DNA of 55,914 nt from an uncultured Prevotella sp. GTDB lineage: Bacteria; Bacteroidota; Bacteroidia; Bacteroidales; Bacteroidaceae. The stretch's first letter is position 1. Each line of letters begins with the position of its first letter. Made by a program: the position numbers and the translations under genes. The stretch spans positions 1 to 55,914 of the forward strand of contig CAJODL010000015.1 of the NCBI GenBank assembly GCA_905233165.1. Direction: 5' to 3'. The notes beneath the pieces were generated by a model. That model worked only from the letters and a program-made list of their open reading frames with translations, did not search any database and had not been told where the DNA came from. This document shows positions 18,892-27,360 of the stretch, in pieces.

Positions 18892-20745
18892 GTGTATAAA
18901 TATCTCTCACACATCCAATTTCCTGCTGACCTGCGTGCTTTGCCTGTTGAGGCCTTGCCAGAGGTGTGTGCGGAACTGCGTGATGACATAGTGAAGGAAC
19001 TCTCTGTGAATCCAGGACATCTGGCTTCATCGTTGGGAGCAATAGAATTGACGGTTGCTCTGCATTATGTTTATGATACCCCAGAAGACAGAATTGTATG
19101 GGATGTGGGGCATCAGGCCTATGGACATAAGATTCTTACTGGCAGACGCGACGTCTTCAATACTAATCGTAAATTTGGTGGCTTGCACCCCTTCCCAACT
19201 CCTGCTGAGAGCGAATATGACACCTTCGTCTGCGGACATGCTTCTAACAGTATCTCTGCTGCCTTAGGAATGGCTGTCGCTGATGCAAAACTGGGAAACC
19301 ATCGCAATGTGGTCGCTGTAATAGGTGACGGAAGCCTGAGCGGAGGATTGGCGTTTGAAGGACTCAATAACGTGTCGTCATCGCCAAATAACCTGCTCAT
19401 CATTCTCAACGACAATAATATGTCGATTGATCGCAGCGTGGGTGGCATGAAGCAGTATCTGCTGTCGTTGAATACCAACGAGTCGTATAACCGTTGGCGT
19501 GACAGGGTAGGGCGCTGGCTCATGGGAAAGGGATATCTGGATGATTCGAGAAGAAAGACGGTGATACGTCTGTCGAATGCCTTCAAGTCTGCTATCTCAC
19601 AGCAGCAAAATATCTTTGAGGGTATGAATATCCGCTATTTCGGACCTGTTGACGGACATAATATCAAAGAGCTGGTACGTGTCATTCGCCAGCTGAAAGA
19701 TATGCGTGGACCGAAACTGCTTCATATCCATACTGTTAAGGGTAAGGGCTATGAACCGGCAGAGAAAGCAGCTACGATATGGCATGCCCCTGGACGCTTC
19801 AACCCTGAGACAGGTGAACGTCTGGATAAGGATAAGAGGGCAAAGTACCAGAATGTCTTTGGAGAAACTCTTGTAGAACTGGCGCAGGCTAATGACAAGA
19901 TAGTAGGTATCACTCCTGCTATGCCTACTGGCTGTTCGATGAATAAACTCATGGAGACAATGCCTGACAGAGCGTTTGATGTGGGTATAGCAGAGGGACA
20001 TGCTGCCACCTTCGCTGGGGGCTTGGCAAAAGAGGGCATGATACCTTTCTGTAATATCTACAGTGCCTTTGCACAGCGTGCTTATGACAATATTATACAC
20101 GATGTTGCAATAGGAAATCTTCATGTGGTATTCTGCTTTGACAGAGCAGGAATAGTAGGCGAGGATGGCGCTACGCATCATGGTGCCTTCGATATGGCTG
20201 CCCTGAAGCCTGTTCCTAATCTTACTATCTGTGCTCCTATGAATGAGCATGAGTTGCGAAAGATGATGTTTACAGCACAGCTACCTGACCAAGGACCGTG
20301 GGTAATACGTTATCCGCGAGGACGTGGGGTGATGGATGACTGGAAATGTCCTTTGGAATCAATAGAGGTCGGAAAGGGCCGTAAGTTGAAAGATGGCAAG
20401 GGAACAGCCGTGTTGTCGATAGGTCACATAGGAAACAATGTGGCAGAGGCTGTGAAGGGAACAGATGTGGCACACTATGACATGCGATTCCTCAAGCCAA
20501 TAGATACCGCCCTGCTGGACGAGGTGGGAAACACCTACGACAGGGTCATCACTGTAGAAGATGGAGTACGCGACGGAGGCCTCGGCTCTGCCGTGCTGGA
20601 GTATTTCGCTGACAAGGGATATACACCACATGTAACTCGTATCGGAATGCCAACAGACACCTTCGTAGAACACGGCACCATAGCCGAACTCCAAAAACTC
20701 TACGGCATGGATGTAGAAGGAATTAAGAGGGCTATTGAGCATTGA
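18892..20745 (+). CDS. dxs: 1-deoxy-D-xylulose-5-phosphate synthase
   Basis: 617 aa. Thiamine diphosphate binding is shown by [16 protein letters not shown] (about residues 144-160) and NDNNMSID; the N-terminus has the DXS signature [20 protein letters not shown], then [15 protein letters not shown]. The pyrimidine domain carries [13 protein letters not shown] and the C-terminal transketolase domain IGHIGNNV. It condenses pyruvate and glyceraldehyde 3-phosphate in the isoprenoid (MEP) pathway. The start is GTG at 18892, four bases after the asd stop; no ATG fits. The final residues and the stop run into a repeat array that fills the gap to trkA. Confidence 0.96.
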   Translation: MYKYLSHIQFPADLRALPVEALPEVCAELRDDIVKELSVNPGHLASSLGAIELTVALHYVYDTPEDRIVWDVGHQAYGHKILTGRRDVFNTNRKFGGLHPFPTPAESEYDTFVCGHASNSISAALGMAVADAKLGNHRNVVAVIGDGSLSGGLAFEGLNNVSSSPNNLLIILNDNNMSIDRSVGGMKQYLLSLNTNESYNRWRDRVGRWLMGKGYLDDSRRKTVIRLSNAFKSAISQQQNIFEGMNIRYFGPVDGHNIKELVRVIRQLKDMRGPKLLHIHTVKGKGYEPAEKAATIWHAPGRFNPETGERLDKDKRAKYQNVFGETLVELAQANDKIVGITPAMPTGCSMNKLMETMPDRAFDVGIAEGHAATFAGGLAKEGMIPFCNIYSAFAQRAYDNIIHDVAIGNLHVVFCFDRAGIVGEDGATHHGAFDMAALKPVPNLTICAPMNEHELRKMMFTAQLPDQGPWVIRYPRGRGVMDDWKCPLESIEVGKGRKLKDGKGTAVLSIGHIGNNVAEAVKGTDVAHYDMRFLKPIDTALLDEVGNTYDRVITVEDGVRDGGLGSAVLEYFADKGYTPHVTRIGMPTDTFVEHGTIAELQKLYGMDVEGIKRAIEH

Positions 20746-20878
20746 CCTTTGACCTTCGTTTTCGTTTTCGTTTTCGTCCTTTGACCTTTGACCTTAGACC
20801 TTTGACCTTAGACCTTTGACCTTAGACCTTTGACCTTAGACTTTTGACCTTAGACTTTTGACCTTAGACTTTTGAAAA
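20740..20878 (+). repeat. Word array filling the dxs-trkA gap
   Basis: The whole gap consists of CCTTTGA, CCTTAGA and CTTTTGA 7-base words, with three TTTTCG units inserted near 20757-20776. No promoter box is recognisable, so trkA is probably read from upstream. Confidence 0.9.
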
Positions 20879-20879
20879 A

Positions 20880-22223
20880 ATGAAAATCATCATTGCAGGC
20901 GCTTACGCCATTGGTAACTATCTCGCTTCTTTGTTGGCCCGCAGCAATGAAGAAATCACCATCATTGATACTGACGAGGAGGCTCTGGAAAGCATAAATC
21001 CAGACCTTGATGTGCTTACTATGCAGGCTTCGCCTATTTCTATCAAGGCGCTGCGTGAGATAGGTACTCCAAATGCTGACCTGTTCATCGCTGTGACGCA
21101 TGATCAGGAGGTGAATATGTGTGCATGCACCATGGCGAAAAGCCTTGGCGTCAGACATACTGTGGCAAAGGTGGAAGAGTATGAGTATGCCAAGCCAAAG
21201 AATAGCGATGTGCTCAAGGCAATGGGTATCGACAGCATCATATACCCGGAGATGCTGGCTGCACAGGATATCATCAGAGGTCTGAAGATGTCATGGGTGC
21301 GTCAGCGTTGGGATGTGTATGGTGGCGCACTGACCATGTTAGGTATTAAGCTGCGTGAGGGATGTACTATTCTCGATCGTCCGCTCAAAGAACTTATCGG
21401 ACCTGATGACCCTTATCATGTGGTGGCCATAAAGCGTGGCAATGAAACCATCATTCCGCGTGGTGACGATACCTTGCAACTCTATGATATAGCATATTTC
21501 ATGACGACTCCGCAAAATATTCCACTCATCCGTCGTATCGTGGGTAAGGAGAAGTATGAGGATGTGTCGAACGTCATGATAATGGGTGGCGGTAAGACTG
21601 CTGTCCGTACTGCTATGACCATGCCGGAATATATGAATTATAAGCTCATCGAGATTGACCCGCAGCGTTGTGAGGAACTCAATGAGATACTCAAGCGTAA
21701 TGACTATATCATCAATGGCGATGCGCGTGATACATCCCTCCTTGTAGAGGAAGGCATACGCAGTGCGCAGGCTTTTGTTGCTCTGACAGGTAGTTCGGAG
21801 GCGAATATCCTGGCGTGTCTTACTGCAAAGCGTCATGGCGTGCGAAAGACTGTTGCCATCGTGGAAAATGTCGATTATGTCGATATGGCTGAAAGCCTTG
21901 ACATTGGTACCATTATCAACAAGAAGGCCATAGCAGCATCACGCATCTACGAGATGACGCTTGAGGGAAAAGCCTCTAATGTCAGATTCCTCATGCATGC
22001 CAAGGCCGATGTGGCGGAGTTTACAGCCTCACCAGGGTCTTTAGTAACCAAAAAGCGTGTCTTTGAGTTGTCCCTGCCAAAGGGATGCACCTTGGGTGGA
22101 CTGGTGAGAAATGGTGAAGGAATACTCATATCAGGTGGCACACAGATACAGGCCGGTGACATCGTAATGGCCTTCTGCCACAACGCCGATATGCACAGGT
22201 TGGAAAAGCTTTTTACGAATTAA
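20880..22223 (+). CDS. trkA: Trk potassium uptake regulatory subunit TrkA
   Basis: 447 aa made of two RCK modules. The first nucleotide-binding fold begins at the N-terminus (IIIAGAYAIGNYLASLLA, then ITIIDTDEE) and the second near residue 230 (VMIMGGGKTAVRTAMTM, then KLIEIDPQR). Each is followed by an RCK-C domain. The canonical GxGxxG is GAYAIG in the first module and GGGKTA in the second, so the first glycine loop is slightly altered. It gates the TrkH potassium channel at the inner membrane in response to nucleotides. trkH begins at the very next base after its stop. Confidence 0.95.
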   Translation: MKIIIAGAYAIGNYLASLLARSNEEITIIDTDEEALESINPDLDVLTMQASPISIKALREIGTPNADLFIAVTHDQEVNMCACTMAKSLGVRHTVAKVEEYEYAKPKNSDVLKAMGIDSIIYPEMLAAQDIIRGLKMSWVRQRWDVYGGALTMLGIKLREGCTILDRPLKELIGPDDPYHVVAIKRGNETIIPRGDDTLQLYDIAYFMTTPQNIPLIRRIVGKEKYEDVSNVMIMGGGKTAVRTAMTMPEYMNYKLIEIDPQRCEELNEILKRNDYIINGDARDTSLLVEEGIRSAQAFVALTGSSEANILACLTAKRHGVRKTVAIVENVDYVDMAESLDIGTIINKKAIAASRIYEMTLEGKASNVRFLMHAKADVAEFTASPGSLVTKKRVFELSLPKGCTLGGLVRNGEGILISGGTQIQAGDIVMAFCHNADMHRLEKLFTN

Positions 22224-23681
22224 ATGATTAATTTCAAACTCATATACAAAATTCTCGGCTCGCTCCTCTTCCTGGAGTCCCTGTTTATGCTGATATGCCT
22301 CGTGATATCGTTGTCATATCAGGAGGATGATGTCTTCTCCTTTATCATCTCCATCCTCGTGACACAGATGGGAGCATATATCCTGTGGTATATGGGACAC
22401 AATGCCAACAATAACATGTCGCGAAAAGACTCCTTCCTCGTCGTTACCCTGACGTGGGCCGTCTATAGCCTCTTTGGCACGCTGCCGTATATGGTGGGAG
22501 GATATATCACTGACTTTACCAATGCCTATTTTGAGGCCATGTCGGGCTTTACCACCACTGGTGCCAGTATCCTTGTTGATGTGGAACATCTGCCGCATGG
22601 CATACTCTTCTGGCGTACCTTCTCGCAGTGGATTGGAGCATTGGGAATAGTGTTCTTCACTATTGCCATCCTGCCATCGATGGTGGGAGGGTCTGTGAAA
22701 GTCTTTTCTTTAGAGACTACAGGACCAATAAAGACGAAGCTCCATCCGCGTCTGTCAACGTCAGCGAAGAGTCTGTGGGTGGTGTTTATTGTGTTGACAG
22801 TATCATGCTTCCTTATATTCCATGTGCTTGGCATGAACTGGTTCGATGCCATCAATTATTCCATGACCACCATTGCCACGGGAGGGTTCTCGCCACATAA
22901 TGACAGTGTGGCACACTTCCATTCCCCTGCGATGGAATATACATCCACCCTGTTCTGTTTCCTCTCTGGTATCAATTTCATACTGCTGTATAGGCTGTTC
23001 GTAAAGCGTGATTTGAGTGGGATGCTCAATAACTCCGAGATGAAGATATACTGTGGTCTGACAGTTGCTTTTACCGCGTTTATCATGGTCATTCTCATGC
23101 ACTTCAATGACTATGGCATTGAGAGAGCATTCAGGTGTTCGCTCTATCAGGTAGTGTCTTTTTTGACCACGACCGGATTGTATAATGACGACGCCTCCAA
23201 GTGGCCACACGTTACGTGGGTGGTGCTCGCCATCTGTATGTTCTGTGGAGCATGCGCCGGTAGTACGTCAGGAGGATTTAAGTGCGTGAGGGTGACGATG
23301 CTGTTTAAGATAATGCAGAATGAGTTTAGGCAGATACTGCACCCCAAGGCCGTGTTGCCGCTGAAGGTAGGCGAGACCAATGTCAGTATGCAGCAGAGAG
23401 TCACCCTGATGGCGTTCTTGACCGCCTATTGTTTCCTAAGTGTGTTCTGTGCTACTGTGATGATAGTCGCTGGGGTGGATATCACCAATTCCATTACGAT
23501 AACTATTTCGACGTTGAGTAACGTCGGTCCCACGTTGGGAACCGAGATAGGTCCCACTATGTCGTGGAACGACCTGCCCGAGTTTGCCAAGTGGATATGC
23601 TCCATCCTCATGTTGATGGGCCGTCTTGAGATATTCTCAGTGCTCATCATATTTACCCCACTTTTCTGGAAAGATAGATGA
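22224..23681 (+). CDS. trkH: Trk potassium uptake membrane subunit TrkH
   Basis: 485 aa with about ten membrane segments. The selectivity-filter loops typical of Trk/Ktr channels are visible: FEAMSGFTTTGASIL (about residue 105), INYSMTTIATGGFSPHN, LYQVVSFLTTTGLYN and ITISTLSNVGPTLG; also MFCGACAGSTSGGFKCVR. It carries K+ into the cell with TrkA. It starts directly at the trkA stop and overlaps the next gene by four bases (ATGA). Confidence 0.95.
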   Translation: MINFKLIYKILGSLLFLESLFMLICLVISLSYQEDDVFSFIISILVTQMGAYILWYMGHNANNNMSRKDSFLVVTLTWAVYSLFGTLPYMVGGYITDFTNAYFEAMSGFTTTGASILVDVEHLPHGILFWRTFSQWIGALGIVFFTIAILPSMVGGSVKVFSLETTGPIKTKLHPRLSTSAKSLWVVFIVLTVSCFLIFHVLGMNWFDAINYSMTTIATGGFSPHNDSVAHFHSPAMEYTSTLFCFLSGINFILLYRLFVKRDLSGMLNNSEMKIYCGLTVAFTAFIMVILMHFNDYGIERAFRCSLYQVVSFLTTTGLYNDDASKWPHVTWVVLAICMFCGACAGSTSGGFKCVRVTMLFKIMQNEFRQILHPKAVLPLKVGETNVSMQQRVTLMAFLTAYCFLSVFCATVMIVAGVDITNSITITISTLSNVGPTLGTEIGPTMSWNDLPEFAKWICSILMLMGRLEIFSVLIIFTPLFWKDR

Positions 23682-24829
23682 GCCTGCTGCTGACGCTTCT
23701 TTTTACCATTGTCTCTTACAACTGCGAAAACCTTTTCGACTGCCGCCACGACAGCCTGAAAAATGATTGGGAGTTTTGTGAGGACTCCTCCCGCAACTGG
23801 CATTTCGGACGTTATTGGAAGAAGCTTAACAACATTGGTCGTGTGATTCAGCAATGTGGCTGCCATCATCCTGACAACCATCAGTTTGATGGCGCAATGC
23901 TCTCTCAACAACGTGGTGGCCATCATCCTGACAACCATCAGTTTGATGGCGCAATGCTCTCTCAACAACGTGGTGGCGCAATGCTCTCTCAACAACGTGG
24001 TGGCGCAATGCTCCCTCAACAGCGTGGTGGCGCAATGCTCTCTCAACAACGTGGTGGCGCAATGCTCCCTCAACAGCGTGGTGGCGCAATGCTCCCTGAT
24101 ATTGTGGCGTTACTTGAGGTGGAGAATGATTCGACTCTTTTCATGCTTACGAAGCGCAGCTTGCTGAAAGGGGCTGGTTACAAATATGTTATGACAAATT
24201 CTCTTGATGCGCGTGGCATTGATGTGGCCATGATTTACAACCCTTTGACATTCAGATTGGAGAGGAGTTACTCCATCAGGCCTGACATCGAAAACCTCAA
24301 GACTCGCGACATCTTATACGCGAAGGGTGTCATGCGTGCGCGCGATACATTACATATATTTGTTGTTCATGCTCCGAGCCGTAGAAATGGTAAATCTGCA
24401 ACGGAGGGGTATCGTCTGCAGGTGGAGCGACGCATGATGCAGTCGGTTGATTCCATTAGGGGTATCAATCCTGATGCGAAAATAGTGCTGATGGGTGATT
24501 TTAATGATTATTCGAATGACAGGGCCTTGAAAGATATCGTGAGCAGGGGCTTTGTGGAAACTTCCAAGGGCGTAAGGGGGTTGAACTACGAGAAGACAGG
24601 GGTGTCTGGAACGTATAAGTATCAGGGGGCTTGGAACAGTCTTGACCACATATTCCTGTCCACAGGGGCGCAGCAGCAGGTGGAGCGGTGTTTTATATAT
24701 GATGCTGCGTGGCTGTTGGAGGAGGATAATCAGGGTGGCTATAAACCTTTCAGGACGTATTTGGGGCCGAGGTATCATGATGGGGTGAGTGATCATCTGC
24801 CGATAGTGTTGCAACTGAAGTTGGAATGA
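23678..24829 (+). CDS. Endonuclease/exonuclease/phosphatase-family protein with internal repeats
   Basis: 383 aa. EEP-fold motifs: IVSYNCENLFD at the N-terminus, DIVALLEVEND (about 140), VVHAPSRRNG (about 229), MGDFNDYSNDRA and SDHLPIVLQ at the C-terminus. The catalytic Asn, Glu, Asp and His are therefore all present. Between the first and second motifs sits a 78-residue repeat (62-139) of GGAMLSQQR and longer HHPDNHQFD-containing units, absent from normal members, which are about 300 aa. MSLLLTLLFTIV may be a short signal peptide or anchor. Substrate unknown; the family includes nucleases and lipid or sugar phosphatases. Confidence 0.85.
   Translation: MSLLLTLLFTIVSYNCENLFDCRHDSLKNDWEFCEDSSRNWHFGRYWKKLNNIGRVIQQCGCHHPDNHQFDGAMLSQQRGGHHPDNHQFDGAMLSQQRGGAMLSQQRGGAMLPQQRGGAMLSQQRGGAMLPQQRGGAMLPDIVALLEVENDSTLFMLTKRSLLKGAGYKYVMTNSLDARGIDVAMIYNPLTFRLERSYSIRPDIENLKTRDILYAKGVMRARDTLHIFVVHAPSRRNGKSATEGYRLQVERRMMQSVDSIRGINPDAKIVLMGDFNDYSNDRALKDIVSRGFVETSKGVRGLNYEKTGVSGTYKYQGAWNSLDHIFLSTGAQQQVERCFIYDAAWLLEEDNQGGYKPFRTYLGPRYHDGVSDHLPIVLQLKLE
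23861..24094 (+). repeat. In-frame minisatellite inside the EEP gene
   Basis: Units of 27 bases (encoding GGAMLSQQR) and two longer units of 57 bases (adding HHPDNHQFD) follow one another with few changes. The reading frame is kept because unit lengths are multiples of three. Confidence 0.9.
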
Positions 24830-24847
24830 TGGATGAAGGGTGAAGGT

Positions 24848-25148
24848 TGTTTAGCCTCGCGGGCTGATAATATGAAAAAAAAACAAGTATTTAGACAAAA
24901 ACCATAAAAACCCCATTATGAGACAGAAACTCTTGTCAGAGTTATAACGCTTTCAGCAATAATCCTGCTTGTGTGCGAGCACCCAGACAGTCTTATCGCT
25001 AATATCGTTACCCTTTCAGGGAGCCTGTCTCACAATGGCAAAGAACCCCGGTCTGAGCTCAACGCCGACCTGAAAAACCAAATTTTGTGTTAGACTGGAT
25101 TAAGAAGGCTCGACGCCGACCTGAAAAACCAAATTTTGTGTTAGACTG
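24848..25148 (+). repeat. Structured element, copy A
   Basis: Begins with AGCC-TCGCG-GGCT, then the A-rich box ACAAAAACCATAAAAACCCC (24895-24914). The closing stem is 13 of 14 pairs (24913-24926 with 25025-25038). Internal hairpins are AACTCT-TGTC-AGAGTT (24928-24943), GCT-TTC-AGC (24949-24957) and CCCT-TTC-AGGG (25011-25021). After the stem come a GGTC/GACC hairpin (25050-25070) and a 36-base tail repeated once (25062-25097, 25113-25148). Nearly identical to copy B. It occupies most of the gene-free stretch 24830-25418; the rest is GATGAAG-type words and the infC promoter. Confidence 0.75.
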
Positions 25149-25185
25149 ACTCAAAAACCAGGTTATTCAACCAAAATGAAAACGG

Positions 25186-25262
25186 GGTGATGGATGAAGG
25201 GTGATGGATGAAGGGTGATGGTTTGGATGTGGAATGTGAAAGGTGAAATGTGAAGGATGAAA
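25186..25262 (+). repeat. GGATGAA/GGGTGAT heptamer array
   Basis: Alternating GGGTGAT and GGATGAA words, then GTGAAAG-like words, all 7 bases. A short copy also directly follows the EEP stop codon (24826-24846). Confidence 0.8.
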
Positions 25263-25317
25263 AGGGGAGCGAAGAGTTAAAAAATATTAAAAATGCGGTT
25301 TTGCATGATAATAATAC

Positions 25318-25346
25318 TTTGCTTTAACAAATTTTTTCTATCTTTG
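25318..25346 (+). promoter_or_regulatory. Promoter of the infC-rpmI-rplT operon
   Basis: TTTG at 25318-25321 and TATCTTTG at 25339-25346 (17-base spacing). A palindromic CGTACGCATGCG stretch follows in the 70-base leader. Confidence 0.7.
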
Positions 25347-25418
25347 CATCGCTTTTTGCGTACGCATGCGTAAGCATCGTGGCATTTAGTAGATATAATA
25401 TTCACTTCAAAATAGTTA

Positions 25419-26117
25419 ATGAAACCAGACAAACGTAAAGTAGATCCTAAAAGCCAGTATCGCATCAATGAGGAAATCAGGGTGCGAGAGGTTAGAGTAG
25501 TGGATGACAATGGTGCTACTGTGATGTCAACCAGAGATGCACTAGAATTAGCACAGCAGAGAGGGGAAGATCTCGTAGAGATAAGCCCAAATGCGGAACC
25601 ACCAGTATGTCGTATCATTGATTATTCAAAGTTCCTCTATCAGCAGAAGAAGAGGGCGAAGGAGATGAAGTCAAGACAGGTTAAGGTCGATATAAAAGAA
25701 ATCCGTTTCGGCCCTCAGACCGATGATCACGATTATAACTTCAAACTGAAGCATGCCAAGGAGTTCCTGGAAGAGGGAAACAAGGTGAGAGCTTATGTGT
25801 TCTTCCGCGGCCGCTCTATATTGTTCAAGGAACAGGGTGAGGTGTTGCTGTTGAGATTTGCCAATGACTTGGAAGAGTATGGCAAGGTAGAACAGATGCC
25901 AAAGTTGGAAGGCAAGAAGATGTTCCTGTTCATGGCACCAAAGAAAGCTGGTGTGGCGAAGAAGTCTCAGCAGAAGGTTGATCGTGAAAGACGTGAAGCA
26001 GAAGCAGCGAGTGCTGCTGCCAATGTATCTCAGACGGAAAAGGAGAGTGCTGGTGATGGCCTTGCAGCGAATGCGAAAGGACTGGAGGCGCTTGCAGCCT
26101 TGAAATTTGACGAATAA
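25419..26117 (+). CDS. infC: Translation initiation factor IF-3
   Basis: 232 aa. The N-terminal domain shows [19 protein letters not shown] and the linker-C-domain region [20 protein letters not shown] and [13 protein letters not shown]. It binds the 30S subunit and prevents premature joining. The C-terminus carries a 40-residue alanine/glutamate-rich tail ([12 protein letters not shown]) beyond the usual length of about 180, seen in other Bacteroidota. It starts with ATG rather than the rare ATT of enterobacteria, so the classic start-codon autoregulation is not indicated. It leads the infC-rpmI-rplT operon. Confidence 0.96.
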   Translation: MKPDKRKVDPKSQYRINEEIRVREVRVVDDNGATVMSTRDALELAQQRGEDLVEISPNAEPPVCRIIDYSKFLYQQKKRAKEMKSRQVKVDIKEIRFGPQTDDHDYNFKLKHAKEFLEEGNKVRAYVFFRGRSILFKEQGEVLLLRFANDLEEYGKVEQMPKLEGKKMFLFMAPKKAGVAKKSQQKVDRERREAEAASAAANVSQTEKESAGDGLAANAKGLEALAALKFDE

Positions 26118-26150
26118 CGGTTAAAGGTTAACGGTTAACGGTTAAAGAGT
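26115..26150 (+). repeat. GGTTAAC heptamer array after infC
   Basis: AACGGTTAAAGGTTAACGGT-type words begin at the infC stop codon and place TAA in several frames. The same word family follows the DUF4301 gene and truA. Confidence 0.8.
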
Positions 26151-26176
26151 AAAACGAAAAAAAAAAGAACGAGTGC

Positions 26177-26199
26177 GTAACGCCTGGTATATGCGTTGC
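26177..26199 (+). promoter_or_regulatory. Hairpin in the rpmI leader
   Basis: GTAACGC pairs with GCGTTGC (one G-T pair) 36 bases upstream of the rpmI start. In other bacteria L20 represses its own operon by binding leader structures; whether this hairpin does so is inference. Confidence 0.35.
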
Positions 26200-26234
26200 C
26201 ACCATATTAGTTAATCAATAAATAAATTAAAAAA

Positions 26235-26432
26235 ATGCCAAAAGTAAAGACAAACTCCGGAGCTAAGAAACGCTTTGCGTTCACCGGTTCAGGTAAGGTG
26301 AAAAGACGTCACGCTTTCCACAGTCACATCCTGACAAAGAAGACAAAGAAGCAGAAGAGAAATCTTCTCGGTTCAACAATTGTAGATTCTACAAACATGA
26401 AGCAGGTTCGTGATCTGCTGTGTTTGCGTTAA
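26235..26432 (+). CDS. rpmI: 50S ribosomal protein L35
   Basis: 65 aa and strongly basic: [20 protein letters not shown] at the start and [20 protein letters not shown] in the middle are standard L35 sequence. Component of the large ribosomal subunit. Second gene of the infC operon, 117 bases after infC (gap holds a heptamer array and a hairpin) and 37 bases before rplT. Confidence 0.97.
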   Translation: MPKVKTNSGAKKRFAFTGSGKVKRRHAFHSHILTKKTKKQKRNLLGSTIVDSTNMKQVRDLLCLR

Positions 26433-26469
26433 TTAACCCTACCGTCTAACTTTTTAAAGTAAGAAAATT

Positions 26470-26814
26470 ATGCCAAGATCAGTAAATCATGTTGCCTCTA
26501 AGGCTAAGAGAACTCGAATTCTGAAGCTTACCAAGGGTTATTATGGCGCACGCAAGAATGTTTGGACAGTTGCCAAGAACACTTGGGAGAAGGGTCTTAC
26601 CTATGCTTATCGTGATCGTAAGAACAAGAAGCGTGCTTTCCGCGCACTGTGGATTCAGCGTATCAATGCTGCTGCACGCATGGAAGGACTTTCTTATTCA
26701 GTTCTTATGGGACTCCTTCACAAGGCAGGAATCGAAATTAACCGTAAGGTCCTCGCAGATCTCGCTGTTAACAATCCAGAGGCTTTCAAGGCCATCGTGG
26801 ATAAGGTAAAGTAA
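26470..26814 (+). CDS. rplT: 50S ribosomal protein L20
   Basis: 114 aa, the normal length. It begins [20 protein letters not shown] and contains [14 protein letters not shown] and the [20 protein letters not shown] core; ends in [10 protein letters not shown]. It binds 23S rRNA early in 50S assembly. Last gene of the operon; a strong terminator begins 26 bases after the stop. Confidence 0.97.
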   Translation: MPRSVNHVASKAKRTRILKLTKGYYGARKNVWTVAKNTWEKGLTYAYRDRKNKKRAFRALWIQRINAAARMEGLSYSVLMGLLHKAGIEINRKVLADLAVNNPEAFKAIVDKVK

Positions 26815-26840
26815 ATTAAAGGTTACAATACCCTACTGGG

Positions 26841-26876
26841 CCGCGGATACTACTTCATGGGTGTCCGCGGTTTTTT
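26841..26876 (+). terminator. Terminator of the infC-rpmI-rplT operon
   Basis: CCGCGGATAC pairs with GTGTCCGCGG (one T-G pair) across a 10-base loop, followed by six T residues. Confidence 0.92.
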
Positions 26877-26895
26877 GGGGCCTCAGTAAAACCTG

Positions 26896-27161
26896 TGTTT
26901 AGCCTCGCGGGCTGATAATTTGAAAAAAACCGGAAAAACCCCATTATGAGACAGAAACTCTTGTCAGAGTTATAACGCTACCAGCAATAATCCTGCTTGT
27001 GTGCGAGCACCCAGACAGTCTTATCGCTAATATCGTTACCCTTTCAGGGAGCCTGTCTCACAATGGCAAAGAACCCCGGCCTGAGCTCAACGCCGGCCTG
27101 AAAAACCAAATTTTGTGTTAGACTGGATCAAGAAGGCTCAACGCCGACCTAAAAAACCAAA
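26896..27161 (+). repeat. Structured element, copy B
   Basis: Same parts as copy A: A-rich box at 26924-26942, closing stem 26941-26954 with 27053-27066, and hairpins AACTCT-TGTC-AGAGTT (26956-26971) and GCT-ACC-AGC (26977-26985; loop differs from A, stem kept). GGCC/GGCC (27078-27098) replaces GGTC/GACC of A by a paired change. It lies after the rplT terminator in the gene-free stretch 26815-27307. The Rfam family Bacteroidales-1 is also known downstream of rplT, so a relation must be tested; I cannot confirm it. Confidence 0.75.
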
Positions 27162-27231
27162 TGTAAAACTTTTATCTTAAATCATACAATAAAAGTATAA
27201 TGGCGTGCGTTAAATAAGAAAACACCCGCCT

Positions 27232-27360
27232 ATGAAACAAGATTACTCGGATTATTTTACCCCTTCAGAAGCCGTACTCAGTTATATACGCTTTTACGCT
27301 TACAATTATGATAGTATCCCCATCGCTACTCGCAGCAGATTTTCTTCATCTGGATCGTGA
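27232..27360 (+). CDS. Possible 42-aa small protein overlapping the rpe start
   Basis: ATG 27232 opens a frame beginning MKQDYSDYFTPSEAVLSYIR, then FYAYNYDS, and ending inside rpe in another frame. The TPSE-x-V-L-x-x-IR-x-(Y/F)-A-Y pattern resembles tiny Bacteroidales proteins with a PSE-x-T-x-x-x-IR-x-x-A-Y motif, as far as I recall. The part after rpe's start (IPIATRSRFSSSGS) is probably incidental. It could be an upstream peptide coupled to rpe translation, or chance. Confidence 0.4.
   Translation: MKQDYSDYFTPSEAVLSYIRFYAYNYDSIPIATRSRFSSSGS

Noticed and set aside
20740..20878. CRISPR-like array
   Set aside because: Units are 7 and 6 bases, contiguous and without unique spacers; no cas gene is present.
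23826..24167. Repeat-encoded open frames on both strands over the EEP gene
   Set aside because: They follow from repeat units divisible by three; only the EEP frame has flanking conserved motifs.
26896..27161. Copy B as the known Bacteroidales-1 (6S-like) RNA after rplT
   Set aside because: No TAnnTTTG promoter directly precedes it, and a near-identical copy lies upstream of infC. The match cannot be decided without a covariance search, so I left the identity open.
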